64,000 nucleotides of DNA from Arachnopeziza araneosa (GCA_003988855.1 QYAI01000075.1:1-64000), one strand, 5' to 3'; numbered from the stretch's first letter, positions 22,204 to 35,851 are shown. The notes: a model not told the origin generated them from the letters alone. Translations and numbers: made by a program.

Positions 22204-25200
22204 TTTTTTACGAGATATCGATGAATCAGTGTCAGCAAAAAGTGCTGTTCTTGGTAGAATCGCTTAATGGCTCCAAAAATTTATAAGAGGTTGCCAAATT
22301 AGGAGACCAAATTGTCGGTTCCTACGATCGGTTGGGGAATGTTGGTCCATCACAGCCAGTTGAGGTCCCAGCCAGTGTTGTATATAGTAAAGTTTTGTCT
22401 TAGCTACACATGGAAATGGCGTTCAAAATTAGCGTCCGCTGGATAGACCACCACTTATTTTTGTACGTACATGACGAAAAAAAGAATGATTCTAGTCTCA
22501 TCTATAGATTGGAAACTTCCTTGTCTAATAAAAGTCACCAAATTGTCGTATCTCCGCCTCGGCTGCACAAAGCAGCACCGTCTCGTTTTGAGCTTTTGAT
22601 GAGAGATCTACAACGCTCTCTACTAGCAGCGGCGGTCAAGTTGGTGGTAAAATGTTGCGGTTGCCAGAGGTATATATCCCTTATGATTCCTCTCATGGAG
22701 GTTAATGCCAGAGCTAATCAGTAACTATACCCCGTTCAAGAACCAGATACAATCAGAACGATTATGATCATGGTCATCTATGCCATCATTAATACGAGTA
22801 CTGCTTCTTCTCACACCTTTGTAAAGCCGTAATGTATAGCACTGTACAAATAATCTTGTTTCCTACGCTGCTCAGTCGATTTCTCGAGTAAAATCTAACG
22901 AAGTGTTCGCATTTTTCTTACCAGGCCTTCCTCAAACAGGTTTCTCATCTTACAGCTCCTTGATTCCATGATCAAACCCAATGAGAACATAATCAAAGAA
23001 TGGTTGTTGCACCTGCTTCTGGTCGAGTTCCTTTCAAATCTTACTTCATGCAGCATTGAGTTCCTGAAGCTTTTTGTGACATCCCACCACGTGTTGAAGT
23101 CTCTCCGTTCTAGACATCATACAAACTTCACTTATCAATTTGACTTTGATTTCGCGGCGCTAGAAGATGGTGCAAGTGGCCAAATTCTTCATCTTAATTT
23201 CTCACTCTGTGGTCTGGTTGAGCTAAAACAGATTGCATTTCTTGGGACCGCCTGTCACCATGGAGAAACAGTGGATGCTAAACAGGAAGATCAACCCCAC
23301 GTTATTAGATCTAAGACTTAAATTGTATTTACGTATGATGTTGAACTATAATGGCTTCTCTGGGGAGCTGGTCAGTTTTCACACAGCGTAGATTTCACTA
23401 GAAGAAGTCTGAGGGTAGACTGCTTCGGTGAGATAAACTGCTTCGTATTTTACTTGAATGTAGTATGTCCATTTAGAGTCTTCCTTTCTCCTCTCCTTAT
23501 CTTGGTCTATTCTTCATAATCAGAGCTAGCTTTATACTTTATTTCAGGCTTTGACTCGTGCCGATACAGTGGACCTCAGCCAATTGAACTCTATGGGATC
23601 TCAGTCAATGAGGCTAGGTCCAACGCGGTATGGATTCTGTGGGTTAGCTGTATGAGAAATTTATGATTTTGGTTCCATTACTCTTCTCAATACGCATTAA
23701 ACAGATGAGAAGATGGAATACTGCATATCGATTACATCATTCCTCACATCCCCGATGCAGAACTTGGGCAATGCACATTGACATTCCAGTCTTCTCGCCA
23801 CATCCAGCCCCGCACAAAACCCACATCTCCCTCAAGGATGGTCCCAGTGAACCTCGATTTCATCTTCATTTGATTAATCTCGCAGCCCATGAAACATCCT
23901 GATATTTGGAAGGTCTGGGACCTTCACACTCCCGCTACGCGGTCACAATACATGACGGACAAACCGCTGCCCCGAGCCCAACGCCGAATCAATTCTGTCC
24001 ATCCTATCATTAATGCAGACCCCAGAATCTCAAAGCCTTAATGTCACCATTCCATCCAGGCTCAGGACCAGCGAAGCTGCAAGGCTGAACTGGGATACAG
24101 TTGTATTGATTTCCCCACTAGACCAACACAGCCACGCTGCCTCGGTACATATCAGTAGATGTGATTGGGTTATTGAGTAGAGAGCGGTTTGTTCAGCAAA
24201 TCCACACGTCCGGTCTGGTTTGAGGTCTGGTAGGAGGGGGGAGGGATGGTGATGGACACTATAAATAGCGAGATATGGCTGGCTCGTTTAGATCAAGAAT
24301 CTTACTGGGTAATTCCCTGAGCCTGAGGGATGAAGGTCTGGGGGAAAGAGATAAGGTTGCGGTTGCGGGTAGGGGGTTTAAGAATGGAAGGTACCAAACA
24401 ACTGTACCACTGGTATTCTCCGAGGATGGACATGTTCGACGCGTGCTTGAACTGCTTAAAGAAAAGGTGAATGATTCCGTGGTTAGCTCTACGAGTTACG
24501 CTCGTAAGGAGAGAGGAAAACTCAAAGGAAAGCTGGCCAGCGGTGCGGAGAGATACTTGAAGTAAGTACCCGACCCATAAACCGTTGGAGAGAAGCGGTG
24601 CTCGGGAAGCCACTGATAGCGTCGCTGATGCAAGAGCAACGACTCGGTGATTTCGGGGAACACAGCACAGGCAGAAATTCAAGGTGGCCACCCTCGAGGA
24701 GACATCGAGTCATGGTCAACAGGCCCGAAGAGTCCTGCCATCTGCCGAGTACCGCTTCAGGAAGTTTGGAACAGGGCGGGGCGTGCAATTCTGTGCGATG
24801 TGTTGGACCGGCGTCGCGGATAAATTGATGATCCTGCTTGCAAGCTGAATCCTGCGTCTGCAAATCCTGAGAAGCAGGGTCAAGGCACCCCTACCAGTAG
24901 ACAAGGGAGAGGAGAGAGAAGCGGGGTGATCGGGAAATTTGATTGTTGATGTTTGAGGATGGATGTATAGTAATGAGACGATCTGAACTTTGCAAATAAA
25001 TGAGATGAAAAGGATGAGTTTGGATGAGATGCATAACGATCGGGTTGTGGTTGAACCGGGAGTTGAGATCGGAGTTCGGACAAAATGGATAATCCTTCGT
25101 GGTTCGTTATCTGCGTAGCGATCGTCAAACATGAGAAATCAGGGATGTTATCGAGATTGTTCCAGTTGGGATCATGAATGTTGATATTCTTGAAATTTTT

Positions 25201-25341
25201 AATTTGGGAGACAAAGGGTGGTTTATATACATTGTCTTGCCATGAACACCGAACACCTTCCCGTCCTGGCCAGAACTCCAATGACATTGGCTTCCATAAT
25301 GTTTCAAAATGTGTACAGACTAAGACTTGTAGAGATGGGTA
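22204..25341. other. 3.1 kb gap with no supported gene
   Basis: Frames of 80-138 codons occur on both strands (for example 22968-23321 +, 24275-24565 +, 24716-25132 -), but they overlap each other, have skewed composition and show no domain. A CACTATAAATAG motif ends only a few bases before the ATG at 24275, too close for a TATA box of that frame. No repeat unit or RNA fold seen. Confidence 0.35.
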
Positions 25342-27808
25342 TCATTTCAACCACACCCAAACCCACTCCAGAAATATCTTTCCATTTTCCTTCGTAAAAC
25401 CATCATCAGTGAACTCCAACCGACCCTTACGCTTCTCACTGCTGGCTTGAATAGTATTCCTCAGATCATTCGATCTTTCTGGCCCCCAACTTCTCACATG
25501 GAAACCATGCTTGCGGATTTTGTAGCCTATTATAAGCAGGATGAAAAGAGGGATCTGAAGAACAGTCAGCACTATGAAGCATCCAAGGCAGGGCTGAACA
25601 GGAATAAATCCTGTGAAAGAAGTAAGACGGTAAAACTAACCCCGAGATAGGAAACGATGAATCGGCGAGTATCAAACGGTTCCTCAAGAAACGGTCCGAT
25701 ACCGTTAAATACAACGAGAAGAATGCAGGCAACCAGTCCATAGGACGCTTTGAGCCATTGTCCATGGGACTTATATGGGTAACGCGGTGAATCACGGTCG
25801 TACATGGCTGCTTGGGCCTCAGAAGCATTGCCATAGAGCTTTACATCATCAAGTCTGTAATCGTTGTGAGTAAGGAAGACTGAATCATGACACTTGACTG
25901 AAAATTGCTTACGTTTGGAAGAAACTTAGGTAAGTTGCGCAAATGGCAACGTACACGATCAAACAAGACACCGTGCAATTCGACGCAAGTTCACTAAGTC
26001 TCTCTCCAGGAGCCCCAGTCCGGCCCAAGTATGCAACCATCATCATACAAGCAGTTACCAATACTGCTCGGATAGGAACTCCCGATCGACATGACCGTAG
26101 TCTTCTCGTAATGAATTCTGGCCCCGTCTGATCCTGTAATGCCAAGGTGTACAAGACTCTAGAAGCCACGTACATCGAATTGATTGCGCATGTAAAAGAT
26201 GAAAAGGTGAAGATCGCGTTGAAGAAATGAGCGGCTGACGGCATACCAGCTTCGACGACCGCTATAATGAATGGGGAGCTGGCTCCAACGGATTGAGCCT
26301 TGCCATTAATGAACGGGTGATCTTGAGGAACCACAAAAGACACCATTAGCATGGCGATGGAGTAAAGAGTGACAATCCGAAGGTTGATTTTCCGGGCTCC
26401 CATTTTCATACTCTCCGCATTGGCTAATGCTTTACTCTCAGCCGCAGTGGCTGCGATAATGTCCATTCCTACATACGAGAAAATAACGTGAATGATCGTT
26501 GTCCTGTTCAATGAAATACAGCAAGATTAGCTAGCAAGAACTGCTTGATGGAGTCTTTCGACTTGTGCTTACCACATAGCAAGAAAGGTGCCAATCCCGC
26601 CTTTGATGACTCGTTGAGATAATCCGGCAGCGCCATCGACTTGGTATACGGAATTGAAAAACGAATACGGCGAATCCCAATCTAGTTTTTACATGAGATT
26701 CTTCTTTTTCCTTTGAACTACCGGGAGACGACTCACACTTGGTTCCGATCACTTGAATGTAATATGCATCTGCTCTTGCTAGCAAAATAGTTAGAGATAG
26801 TATTTCTGCAAAAGAAGGAGTTTTTACGTTTCATTGTATCAATAGAAAGCATCAAAACAATCAGCATAGTGATGAAAATGATTTTGATCGATCCAAAAAT
26901 ATATTCGAGCTCCCCAAATACCTGATATGTCAGTAAGTCAAGTCAGTTGCAGGTTTGTAGGTCAACTAACCCTAACAGGAAACAAATTGACGATAATTGT
27001 GAGGACCAGGAACAACGAAATCCACACAGCATTATCAACGCTCTCTCCGACGACCCAATTCAGGACCGTTTTACCATCATCATACTGAAATTTAATCGTG
27101 TTCGAAATTGCAACCAATTCATCAGCTGCAAGAACGGCATATGCAAACCTTGTACCATGAGATTATAACTTCCAAGTGCAGCAGAGCCACTTACCAGTAC
27201 ATCCAACCTACAGCAAACCCGACCCCTCGATCTAGAAACCTTCTTGGGAATTCCATGACCGGAGCGTTGACAGGCATCAAAGCCGTCATCTCACCAAGGC
27301 AAGAAATGACAGCCGATATAACCGAGCCCATGATAACATACGCTAAAACGGAACCACCAGGGCCGGCAACAGCTAGAGACTTTCCACATCCGAGAAAGAG
27401 TCCGTTGCCAATAGTTCTGTGAAACGTGTCTGTTAATATTGATTTCTCCACCCAAAGCTACGGAGACATACCCAGAGAAAGCAATCATCTAATCGAAACA
27501 GAAAGTCAGTATCACCTCATGTCACCAAAGAACAACCCGACTTACATTGATGTGTCGTTCGCCCAATGTTCGCCTGGAACTGTGTCAGTGGAAGTTGGAC
27601 TCAGTCGTTGACTTCAATCTAACCAAACGCTTTCACCACGACGTTCTTTTCGATCCTCGACACCAACCGGTTCGTCGTCAATAGATGCTGTTCCGGCATA
27701 CTCGATATCTGGAGTGAGAGTAGACCTAGTTATCTCTGAGTTGAATTCGTAAACTTGGGGCTCCACTGCTTCCGGCGCCTTCTCGTGAGGATCGGGGTGC
27801 TGATCCAT
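25342..27808 (-). CDS. Amino-acid permease (APC superfamily)
   Basis: Eleven exons: 27808-27624, 27573-27546, 27488-27472, 27416-27195, 27148-26977, 26921-26828, 26778-26737, 26681-26573, 26503-25913, 25854-25641, 25593-25342; 641 residues with consistent phases. One exon is just 17 nt. Hallmarks: the hydrophilic N-terminus, then RTLGERHINMIAFSGTIGNG (TM1, across three exons), ISCLGEMTALMPV, the WDSPYSFFNS loop, a helix with AATAAESKALANAE, FTFSSFTCAINSMYVASR, and a basic cytoplasmic tail. About 12 transmembrane helices. Fungal family members import amino acids across the plasma membrane by proton symport; specificity cannot be read here. The 3' side of intron 1 has two possible acceptors; I chose the one giving Trp-Arg-Thr-Leu. 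Divergent from the WD-like gene. Confidence 0.87.
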
Positions 27809-28821
27809 GATGATCGTTAGCAATTGTCACCGCGTTGACGCAAAATGTCGAAAATTTATTTCTAGCACTCAAACCAGGCAGAACCTCTCAAGAGCCTTGA
27901 GGCGCAGGCAGTCTTCTTATCTCAGCGGCCCTTGAAGATGAGCGACATAACCATGATGCACGGGAAACCAGGTGGAGGAATGTATCCTTGCTTCTTGGTA
28001 ACGCAGAGTTCTCCACCAACCGCACTTTGTCGAATCGATATTACTCCAGAAATAGTCGGGTTGGGCAAAGGACTGCTGCCGACAGTCTTGTCCCTGGCAC
28101 CCACATTAGCGTGTGGTACATCAAGACTGCAGGCGTGCCAACGAAGGTCCAGGTAGAATTTAGATTAAACTCCAGGATATTCGTATGGCCAGCCTATGGT
28201 CCAATGGCCGGTGAGGCTGATGCGGGGATGCCCGTTAACATCAAAGTCGGTTGCGTAGGATGTGCAGAGGGGATGGCTAGTTCCCGCATGGAGAAAACGC
28301 CTGGGGAGTACAACCGACCGCCATAGTGGCATTGATCACCAATCCCAAGCCCTGTGCTCGCAGAGTAGGTGAGGGAGTCCCTGCCCGCCGTCCTTTTCAG
28401 CGAGTTGGCCCTAAACCTAGAGAGGCAATACCGCCCGAGTAATCTCTGTAGAATGGATCGCAAGTGGAAGCACGTGAGGCTCAGCTGTTGTGTCTTTCCG
28501 AATTGAGACCACCAGAGGGCGGCGTATACATGTACAACATTGGCGTTGAAATGCCTTGCGATCAGGACCCTGGCGGTAGAGCCACGCATCCCTAACTTGC
28601 CCTGCACACCGGAGAAGCACTCTCAACCTCATTTCTTCACTCTCTAGAATTCCACACCAAAACAAACCCCGCCGAACTCAGATTGGATCTTCGAATATCG
28701 TCTCGCACTGGGCGTGCGATAATCTGGACTCAGCTGTCAGAACCTTAAGAGTACGACAGTCGAGGGAATCTATGCCGCACCCACCGTCAGCACCTCCAGG
28801 GTTGCTGGCATCGCAATCGCG
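27809..28821. other. Divergent promoter region, permease / WD-like gene
   Basis: 1.0 kb. Moderately GC-rich with overlapping frames on both strands (for example 28194-28607 -). None shows a domain. Confidence 0.4.
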
Positions 28822-31800
28822 ATGAGTGCACCAGCACCATCTTCAACCTTCCAACGCCTAGTGAATGCCTTCAGACTGCTGACCCTCCGGAGCGATATCG
28901 ACAGTATAATATTAGAGCTGCTGGGCCAATTCTCACTTGAAAAGATATACTGCGACAGTGATAAGGAGACGTATCAAACCTTGGTAGTAACCCTGCTGGC
29001 CCAGCTGAATTCCATCTTCACCGTTCAGCGACTGACGCTTCCGTCGGAGAATCTGCAGATCGGATGGTATTTGGGCTTTCTGGCCAGCTGGGAAGTGACT
29101 GTGAGAACTGTTGAGTTTGTGCTTCAAGTTGTTGTTGAAGGGAGAGAGAGTTTGTGGGAGGCGCCATTGCTGAGACGAAAATATTTAGCGGAATTGCTGT
29201 TAAACACGCTGAGATTTCTCACCCTCCACCCGAAGGTTCCTTCCAATCAAAAAGCAAAAGACAGGCGGGATCGATTCGGACGTATCCACAGATCATTGGA
29301 ACGCATTTTTGATAGCTATCCAGAGCCAGAATCAGAATCCTTTCTTTTGTTGGTTTGTAGAGACATCACAGACTCCCTCAGATCCGACGCCAATGCGGTG
29401 GCCCTTCCCCAACGATTGAAGGTGGAATTGCCAAATCTAGCATCGGAGCTGGTACGATCCTATTTTCAAGAAATGTCACTTGCTAATATTATCTCTAGTA
29501 TCCATTGGCCGATTGTCTTCAGTCTCAATATGTCCAGACCATTGTTACGTCTTACCCTGGGGACTGGCTCTCCCAGTTTTTGGCCCTCCGGGACGTTGCT
29601 CAATTTATTGTTGGGGCCTCTATCCAATACTGTGTGAATAGAGAAACGCGGGATTGTCGACTTCAGACGTCTTCGGCCAGAACACGGAATGCTGTCTTGC
29701 ATGCGTTAGAAAATCTTCAGCTCCCTCCATATCTATTCAGGATCGATGTACTTGCTCACTTCAGCGACACATTCCGAGTGATACTACCAGATACTCTCAA
29801 CTTAGGACGACGTACTTCAGAAGATTTGAATATTGATGAGGGAGAGATTGATGCCATAGATGCACTCTGTTTGAGGTTGAATGATCGACAAATTGTAAAT
29901 CGAGTCAGTGATAGGGAGATGATGCACAGTATGTCGAAGATCACGAGGAATATCGAACTTCTCGATGACCCTAGCGGTCAATCTAGAGCAGCTCGTCCTA
30001 AAGTTTACTCTTTTAACTGTTCCAAATGTCATGTTGCTGGAGACACTCAACTGAAAAATTCTGAACACTTTACTTTTCCTGTACGTTGTCTTTGTCTTGA
30101 ATCATGACTTTCGAACATGGCGAAAATGCAGCAATTTTGAGATAGAAAACTAATAGATTATAGACTGAAGTCAGGGACAATCTTGAGATGATCCCACTAC
30201 CACCCAAGGCGACGTGCCCGATCTGTGGCGAGTTAGTCACTATGCTACGGGAAATTCTTCTTGCGAGAAATACTTGGGAACTCTTAAAACCCCTTGAGCC
30301 TGGTGCTGACACTATTAACGTTGAACGACATTTACCCAGCCAATTTCAACTACTTCCACCTAAAACAGAGACCGGGATGCCTATTCATCAAGGTTACGCA
30401 AACATACTGGCTCCAGGTGGTTCAAAATCACCAGAGGTTGACGCATCTCCGCCCAAATACAGAGCTGCATTTCCGGGTTCGATATCGTTCAATCAAGATC
30501 GATCAATATCTATCCCTCAGCCGATGGGATCGCCAAATTCCGCAGGGTTCCATCAAAAGTTAGACACCCCGCGAACTGAATTTGCTCCCTCGGAAGATTT
30601 CACGTCAAGTGATGGCGTTGGTTGTCACACCCCCCGAACCGCAGACACGAAGCGATCAGTAGAAACACTTAGTTCTCCAGAAACAACTTCACTTGCTCGT
30701 GGAATCAGTCAACCACGGCTACCTTCGATTCCGACTACTACCTTTGAGACGGAAAACTTAAGTAGAAGTCGCACTGTTCCTCTAGTGTCCTCACCAGACA
30801 AAGGGAAGTCAAAGTGGGGTTCATTCTCAAAACTAACAACTTCAAGAAGAGAAGCCCAAAAAGCTTCCACGGATTCAAGTTCACTATCATCGACCACTCT
30901 GGAGTCTCAGAAATTGGAAGAAATACCATTAAAATCTCTCATTAGTGCATCAAAAGGAACAATGCGAGGTAAAGGAGGCAAGAATATCAATGTCTATCTA
31001 TCACAAAACTCGACTTACGCTCTTTTCTGGACACAATCAGCCATAAATATATGGGATTTTGGGCCGACATCACCGATTTTAGGTCGTTCGGTGTTCACGG
31101 AAAGTAATTGTGTCCTGGCATCGGTAACCAAAGTGCACCTAGCATATATCATTGGGACAAGAGATCAAAAACTTACGGTATGCTGATTTTCCTCATCGGG
31201 TGCATTGATTAATTCAACAGCTTCGGATCGTCAACTTAATACAGCCTACCGTACCTGTGATTGAGTATAGAATGCCATCCTCACCATGGTGTCACAGCAT
31301 ATGCATTTGCCCAACAGAAAACTACGTTGTAGTAGGATTTGACAACGCCACTGTTCGATTCTTCAAAACTGGAAGATCAGAAGAGCCACGGGAGGATCGT
31401 CTTCATCGCACCCACAAAGATTGTCGTCAATGCCCTCCAATCGAGACGCTTTCATTCTCAAATGATGGCACAGTGCTTCTTGCAAGCACAAGAAGTACCA
31501 AGAATGGTATGATTCAGGTATATTCTTGGCGATTCCCGTTCGATGATTTCCAAGAACTTGCCTCGTGTCGCTATCATGTGCCATTACACGAGTCTGAAGA
31601 TAACGGGGTGTCATCGGCTATATTCCGGTCAGGAATCGGAGGTGAAGATGACCTGATCTGCCTGACAACTTGGACACAATCCGGAGTCCCAGTACTGCTT
31701 CAACCCCAGGATGGACACAAAACTGAGATCAAAACTGAGCTTTCAACTCATCAAGGTAAACTAGGAAACCGAATACAAGGTGCAGCATTCTCTCCTACGG

Positions 31801-32063
31801 GCAGAGAACTCGCCATGGTTAACGACAAAGGCCACTTATATCACATCTCAAGTCTCAATGCAAGTCCGATGGAAGTCAAGAGAGTAGCTACATCGAAAGA
31901 TCTGACAACGAAATCCGATTGGTTTGCTATGACTTTCATGGCTCAGGATGATGAGAAGGCAATCATACTCGCCTGGGCAGATGCTTCAAAGTCTGTTGGG
32001 TATATCAAAAAGATACCCATCAAATACAATGTAAATTCTTCCCTGCCGTTGAAGCAAGCCTAA
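28822..32063 (+). CDS. Large WD40-like fungal protein with zinc-ribbon-like Cys pairs
   Basis: Four exons: 28822-29451, 29499-30080, 30164-31177, 31221-32063; introns of 47, 83 and 43 nt; 1,022 residues. The N-terminal 380 residues are helical (FSLEKIYCDSDKETYQTLVV) without a domain I can name. Two CxxC pairs follow, Cys384/Cys387 (NCSKC) and Cys422/Cys425 (CPIC), separated by an intron and able to form a zinc ribbon. A Ser/Pro/Thr-rich disordered linker (about residues 440-690) leads to a C-terminal beta-propeller-like region with WD-type strands (NVYLSQNSTYALFWTQSAINIWDF, then ICPTENYVVVGFDNATVRFF and LSFSNDGTVLLAST). The composition suggests a scaffold; function unknown. The frame may have been truncated near its 3' end: another frame stays open past the stop (see findings). 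Confidence 0.75.
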
Positions 32064-32218
32064 CAAAGTCCCAGGCTGCTATCGAAAACCCAATCACACC
32101 ACTTACCCCAGCACCATTACAATTTGCACCTCGGTATGAATTGCCTTCCGAGGGAAGAGAAATATTACGGGCGCCTGCAGAGTTGGAAGATGCCGAAACG
32201 GCCTACCACCGCCGCTAA

Positions 32219-32847
32219 ACGCTACTGCAGAGAGAGAAAAAGTTGAAAAATTAGATACCAAGTACGTAACACCAAATAGCAGAAACAATTATGTCAAGAG
32301 TAAGAATAGTATGTATCATGAGAAAGTGCTTGAAAATGGAGTCAGGCGGTATAGCATAGCAGCAGGTGTTGCTCATTGATATCAGAGTTAGGATACCCAC
32401 CGTAGAATTTAGTTTAAATTGAACCCCAAGTCAAACTTAGCAAGCATATTTCTTCATTTATTCTAGAATTTAATGGTATGCCATCGTCAATATCTCACCC
32501 AGACTTATCCGCCATGTACGACACATCCCATGTGCTACAAGAATGCTGTGCTCCGGACCTCACATTCCCGTCGCACAACTCTGTCCCACAGGGCGAATCT
32601 CGTGTTCAAAATTCCAGAGTAGTGACACCAACCACGCACCACCGCACGAGAAATCTTTGCTTCGTGGTCCACAATGTTGGGTGTGACACCTCACAGTCAG
32701 CACCCTCACCGCCAAGTCCACCAACATTCGCCGATGACCTACATTTTCAGCCACGATCCTGCAGGACTTTGTGCGAAATGCAACAACAGATGGGGTTTCC
32801 GATGAATGTCTCAGCCCTAATGCTTATTTCACTTTTTTAGTCGGAAA
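32219..32847. other. Spacer between convergent genes
   Basis: A 120-codon frame at 32478-32840 (+) overlaps a shorter one on the other strand. His/Ser/Pro-rich, no domain; most likely not a gene. Confidence 0.35.
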
Positions 32848-34206
32848 CTAGTCGCGGAGAAGATGCATCTCATGGCATCCACTCGCCTCAATCCGTTCGC
32901 ATAGCTTCTTCAGTTCTGTCCCGATCCACTCGAAATCCGCCATCTCGAGGTAGATCTGCGCGCTGAGTCGGACCCAGACCCAACCTGCATGCCACGCCAG
33001 TTGGAGGTATGTGTCTAATTCTTTGACCGCCGTCCTATTGATCCATCCTGCGATCTCACCGCCGTCTTCTGGCCCTTGGGTTTTGATGGGCAATGCGACG
33101 TTTGTGAAACTGCATTCTGAGATCGTGTGTGTTTTGTTGTCTAGCGTGTGCGTGCCTAGGATAGAAGCAACTCGCGCTCCTGCGGACCGAGCGAGAGAAG
33201 TGTTGTAGTTGCGGATGACGGATTCTCCTCCACATTGGAGTTCCCGGAATGAAAGGGCCGAGGGAACACAGCAGTAAGGTGTATAGTCTATCGTTGCTAC
33301 GAATTCAAAGAGGTGGACGAAGGGTGATTTGGACTCGGGATCAGGATTCATAGATGATGACGAGGATGAGGAGGAGTGAGAACGAAATTCATATCCGTGG
33401 GAGGTTGGAAGTGAAGTTCTAATGAGGTGTTGGTTCCTGAGAGGAACATAGAAGACGGCGCAGCTGCGGGGTGTATAGAGCCATCTACTCCCATCAGTAT
33501 TTATTGACCTGGAATATTGTTGGACTTACTTGTGGCAATTACTGACGAAGAAATCGGGACTAACGCTCCCCAAATGTTGTAGATCAATATGACCTATTCC
33601 ATGCGCTCCGTCAATCAAACTCAACACACTCATCTCCTTGCACACTCCCACTAATTCCTCCCACGGCATCCTTACTCCAGGAAAAGTAAGAACCGTATCA
33701 AACATGGCCAATCTAACCCTCTTGCCTGCTGCCCTTAATTCTATAGTCTTCTCTTTGAGCAACCGAACGACATCTCCATCCTCAATTGGATACTCGAGCA
33801 AAATCTCCACGCACTCTAAGGGAGATCCCTCAGCAATCGAAGCGAGGGTCTTCTCACAAGCAGCGTAAATAGTGCTAAAATGAACTACCACATCACCTGC
33901 CTCCCATTTCAAGTTGCGTAGAACAGTGTTGATACCCGTTGTAGCATTGGGGATAAAAACCACTTCTTCGACTCGGACGCCAAGTAAAGGGGCAATGGCA
34001 GCGCGAGATACATCGATGAGATCTGGGAGGTCATTGACGATAAATGTGTCTGGTCTCGCGGCACAGAAGGCTTGAAGTTGGTCTTGGTGAGATTGTACAG
34101 GGTTGGGATAGGCGCCAAATGAACCGTGGTTTAGAGGGGTGTAAGTGGGTGAGAAGGAAAAGTGCTTCTTGCGCATAGAACGGCCGAAGGGGGGATTGCG
34201 AGTCAT
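32848..34206 (-). CDS. PLP-dependent class V aminotransferase-fold lyase, Egt2-like
   Basis: Two exons: 34206-33530 and 33484-32848; 45-nt intron (GTAAGT...GAGTAG); 437 residues. Fold type I PLP motifs: NHGSFGAYP at the N-terminus, NATTGINTVLRNL (cofactor phosphate side), MFDTVLTFPG, DGAHGIGHIDL, and the Schiff-base Lys226 in SNCHKWLY, whose codon is split by the intron. This arrangement matches fungal hercynylcysteine S-oxide lyase (Egt2 of S. pombe), which makes ergothioneine from the sulfoxide in the cytosol; such genes are often mislabelled isopenicillin N epimerase. A run of eight serines around residues 260-270 sits in a likely surface loop. The partner Egt1 is not in the window. Class V membership is sure; the Egt2 assignment is probable. 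Confidence 0.75.
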
Positions 34207-34413
34207 GGCCACCAGAAAGTGAGGTCAAAGGTACGATTCGAGAGGAGGGAGTAATTGGCTGATGAGATGAGTATAAGACTTGGTGTTTGAGAATGTGTGA
34301 GATAAGGGCTGACAAGGACAATGGTGGGGGCTTGAGGATGGGAAAGGTGGGGTGGATACAATAGAGCTTTTAACTACTCACCCTCATTGCCCATACGAGA
34401 ACTCGTTGAAAAG

Positions 34414-35464
34414 CTAATTGTAGTAATCCTGACTTAAAATCCCTGTAGTACTGTGCGACGGGGAAGGTGGAGGAGGCTCATCGCCCATTTGAGAGCTAAC
34501 ATCATGGGAAGAAAATTCGATTCCAAACGGTGTCTCCAAAACTCGGCTCGGTTCCAACTTCTTCGTGCTCCATCTGTCATAAATCCATCCATGAGCCTTT
34601 TTCATATGCTGTTTACAATTTGACTCGCGTTGCGACTTATAAGGGTACGGTTTAGATTGACACTCATATAGTGGAGGAGTAATGGTATGTTTATCAAGGA
34701 CATGCCTGTCCATCTCCTTTTCGGTAGGCCAGCCCTGTTCGTGGTATTTACAACTTTCTTGGGGACATTTCCAAGGTCTAGAATGGGTTTTCTTGTGCGT
34801 GGCAAGTCGCAAGGGCGTTTTAATTCTCTGTTGCATCCTGGCTCACGGCATTTTACTATTGCTTTTTCTGGATTTTTGGCACTCTTCGTATCTTGGTCGT
34901 TGAGATTCGGTTCATCGCCTTCAACATTTGTGTTGTCATCCTCCAATATAGAGGCTTCTGCAAATTCGATGACGGAACCTGAGGCGAAGTTCTCTGGTTC
35001 CTGCCATTCGACCGAAACGTTCTCCATGTCTGAGTTGTGGTAGCAAGCATGGTGGCCGCAATCGCACGTCAATTCGGGGATGGACTGATTCAGAGTGTAT
35101 CTAACACAAGCACAGCGCCGCGGTTTGCCCTCGCCGTGCAACAAAATTTAGCGACAGACTGACAGTTTTCCAGAGGGTGACATTGGATAAGTCGGTCGGT
35201 TCTGGCTTGAGTTGTCTTTCTCGGAGTACTAGGCACTCATGTAATCACTGTTTCCGACGTAATTCTCAGGCACGAGCTCAGGCCGTACACACGGAAGAAT
35301 ATCGATGTTCTTTTTAGAGGCAACCTGACAAGTTTCACAAATTCTACTTCGGTCATTTGGATTGGTTGGCACTATGAATTGTTAAAGCTAATAAGAGTAG
35401 TAAAGCAAGGTACACATACGCGTATTTTCTGCATTCTACAACGTACGCAAGCTTTGAGCGCCAT
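34414..35464 (-). pseudogene. Broken fungal C2H2/Cys-rich regulator
   Basis: Start MALKACVRCRMQKIR at 35464, a fungal N-terminal Cys cluster. A short intron (about 35415-35372) leads into PTNPNDRSRICETC. The same frame then runs through TAG 35231-35229 and TAA 35150-35148 into RRCACVRYTL, ELTCDCGHHACYHN and CREPGCNRELKRPCDL. At about 34805 a one-base loss shifts the frame; the next frame completes the finger (HKKTH) and continues with RPWKCPQESC, DRHVLDKH and KQHMKKAHGW, the typical C-terminal end of this fungal C2H2 family. In the last finger the second Cys is replaced by Tyr (ECQSKPYPYK). Two stops, a frameshift and a lost zinc ligand mean it is dead. It would have been a nuclear regulator. 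An exact intron at the first break is uncertain. Confidence 0.65.
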
Positions 35465-35851
35465 ACTTGCAATTGAGTCGGGCACTGTCCTAGTACTAAA
35501 TTTAGAACGAAGAACTTGGCTATCTCTTTCCTGCCTTGCTTGTTCTCCTACCACATTAGAGTTAGGTTTCCTCAGTCATCATGCACATGATTTATGTAAA
35601 ATTCAAGATTCGCACAGCTTTAGAATCCATTCTTAAGGACACCACGCCTACAAGCGTCATGGGTACAGAGGAAGGGCTTGTATCCAAAGCCGCCATGCAT
35701 AGCATGAGCCTTACGTTCATGGGTATGAAGGGCTGTGGGAAATGAGAAACGAAGATCCTCGCAAGCCGAAATCTTGCAGCGGTAGGGTCTAAGATGGACG
35801 TCTAAGTGTTTACTAGTAAGAGCAGGTGATTAGCAGACGAGAACTTTCAAT
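35465..35851. other. Spacer between two pseudogenes
   Basis: 387 bp upstream of the C2H2 relic and downstream of the acuF-like relic. No supported feature. Confidence 0.4.

Noticed and set aside
22968..23321. 117-codon plus-strand frame in the 3.1 kb gap
   Set aside because: No domain and no supporting exon; the opposite strand is equally open over parts of it.
24275..24565. 96-codon frame just after a CACTATAAATAG motif
   Set aside because: The TATA-like word ends only a few bases before the ATG, and the composition shows no domain; an opposite-strand frame overlaps it fully.
32478..32840. 120-codon frame between convergent genes
   Set aside because: Low-complexity His/Ser/Pro composition with an overlapping opposite frame and no recognisable domain.
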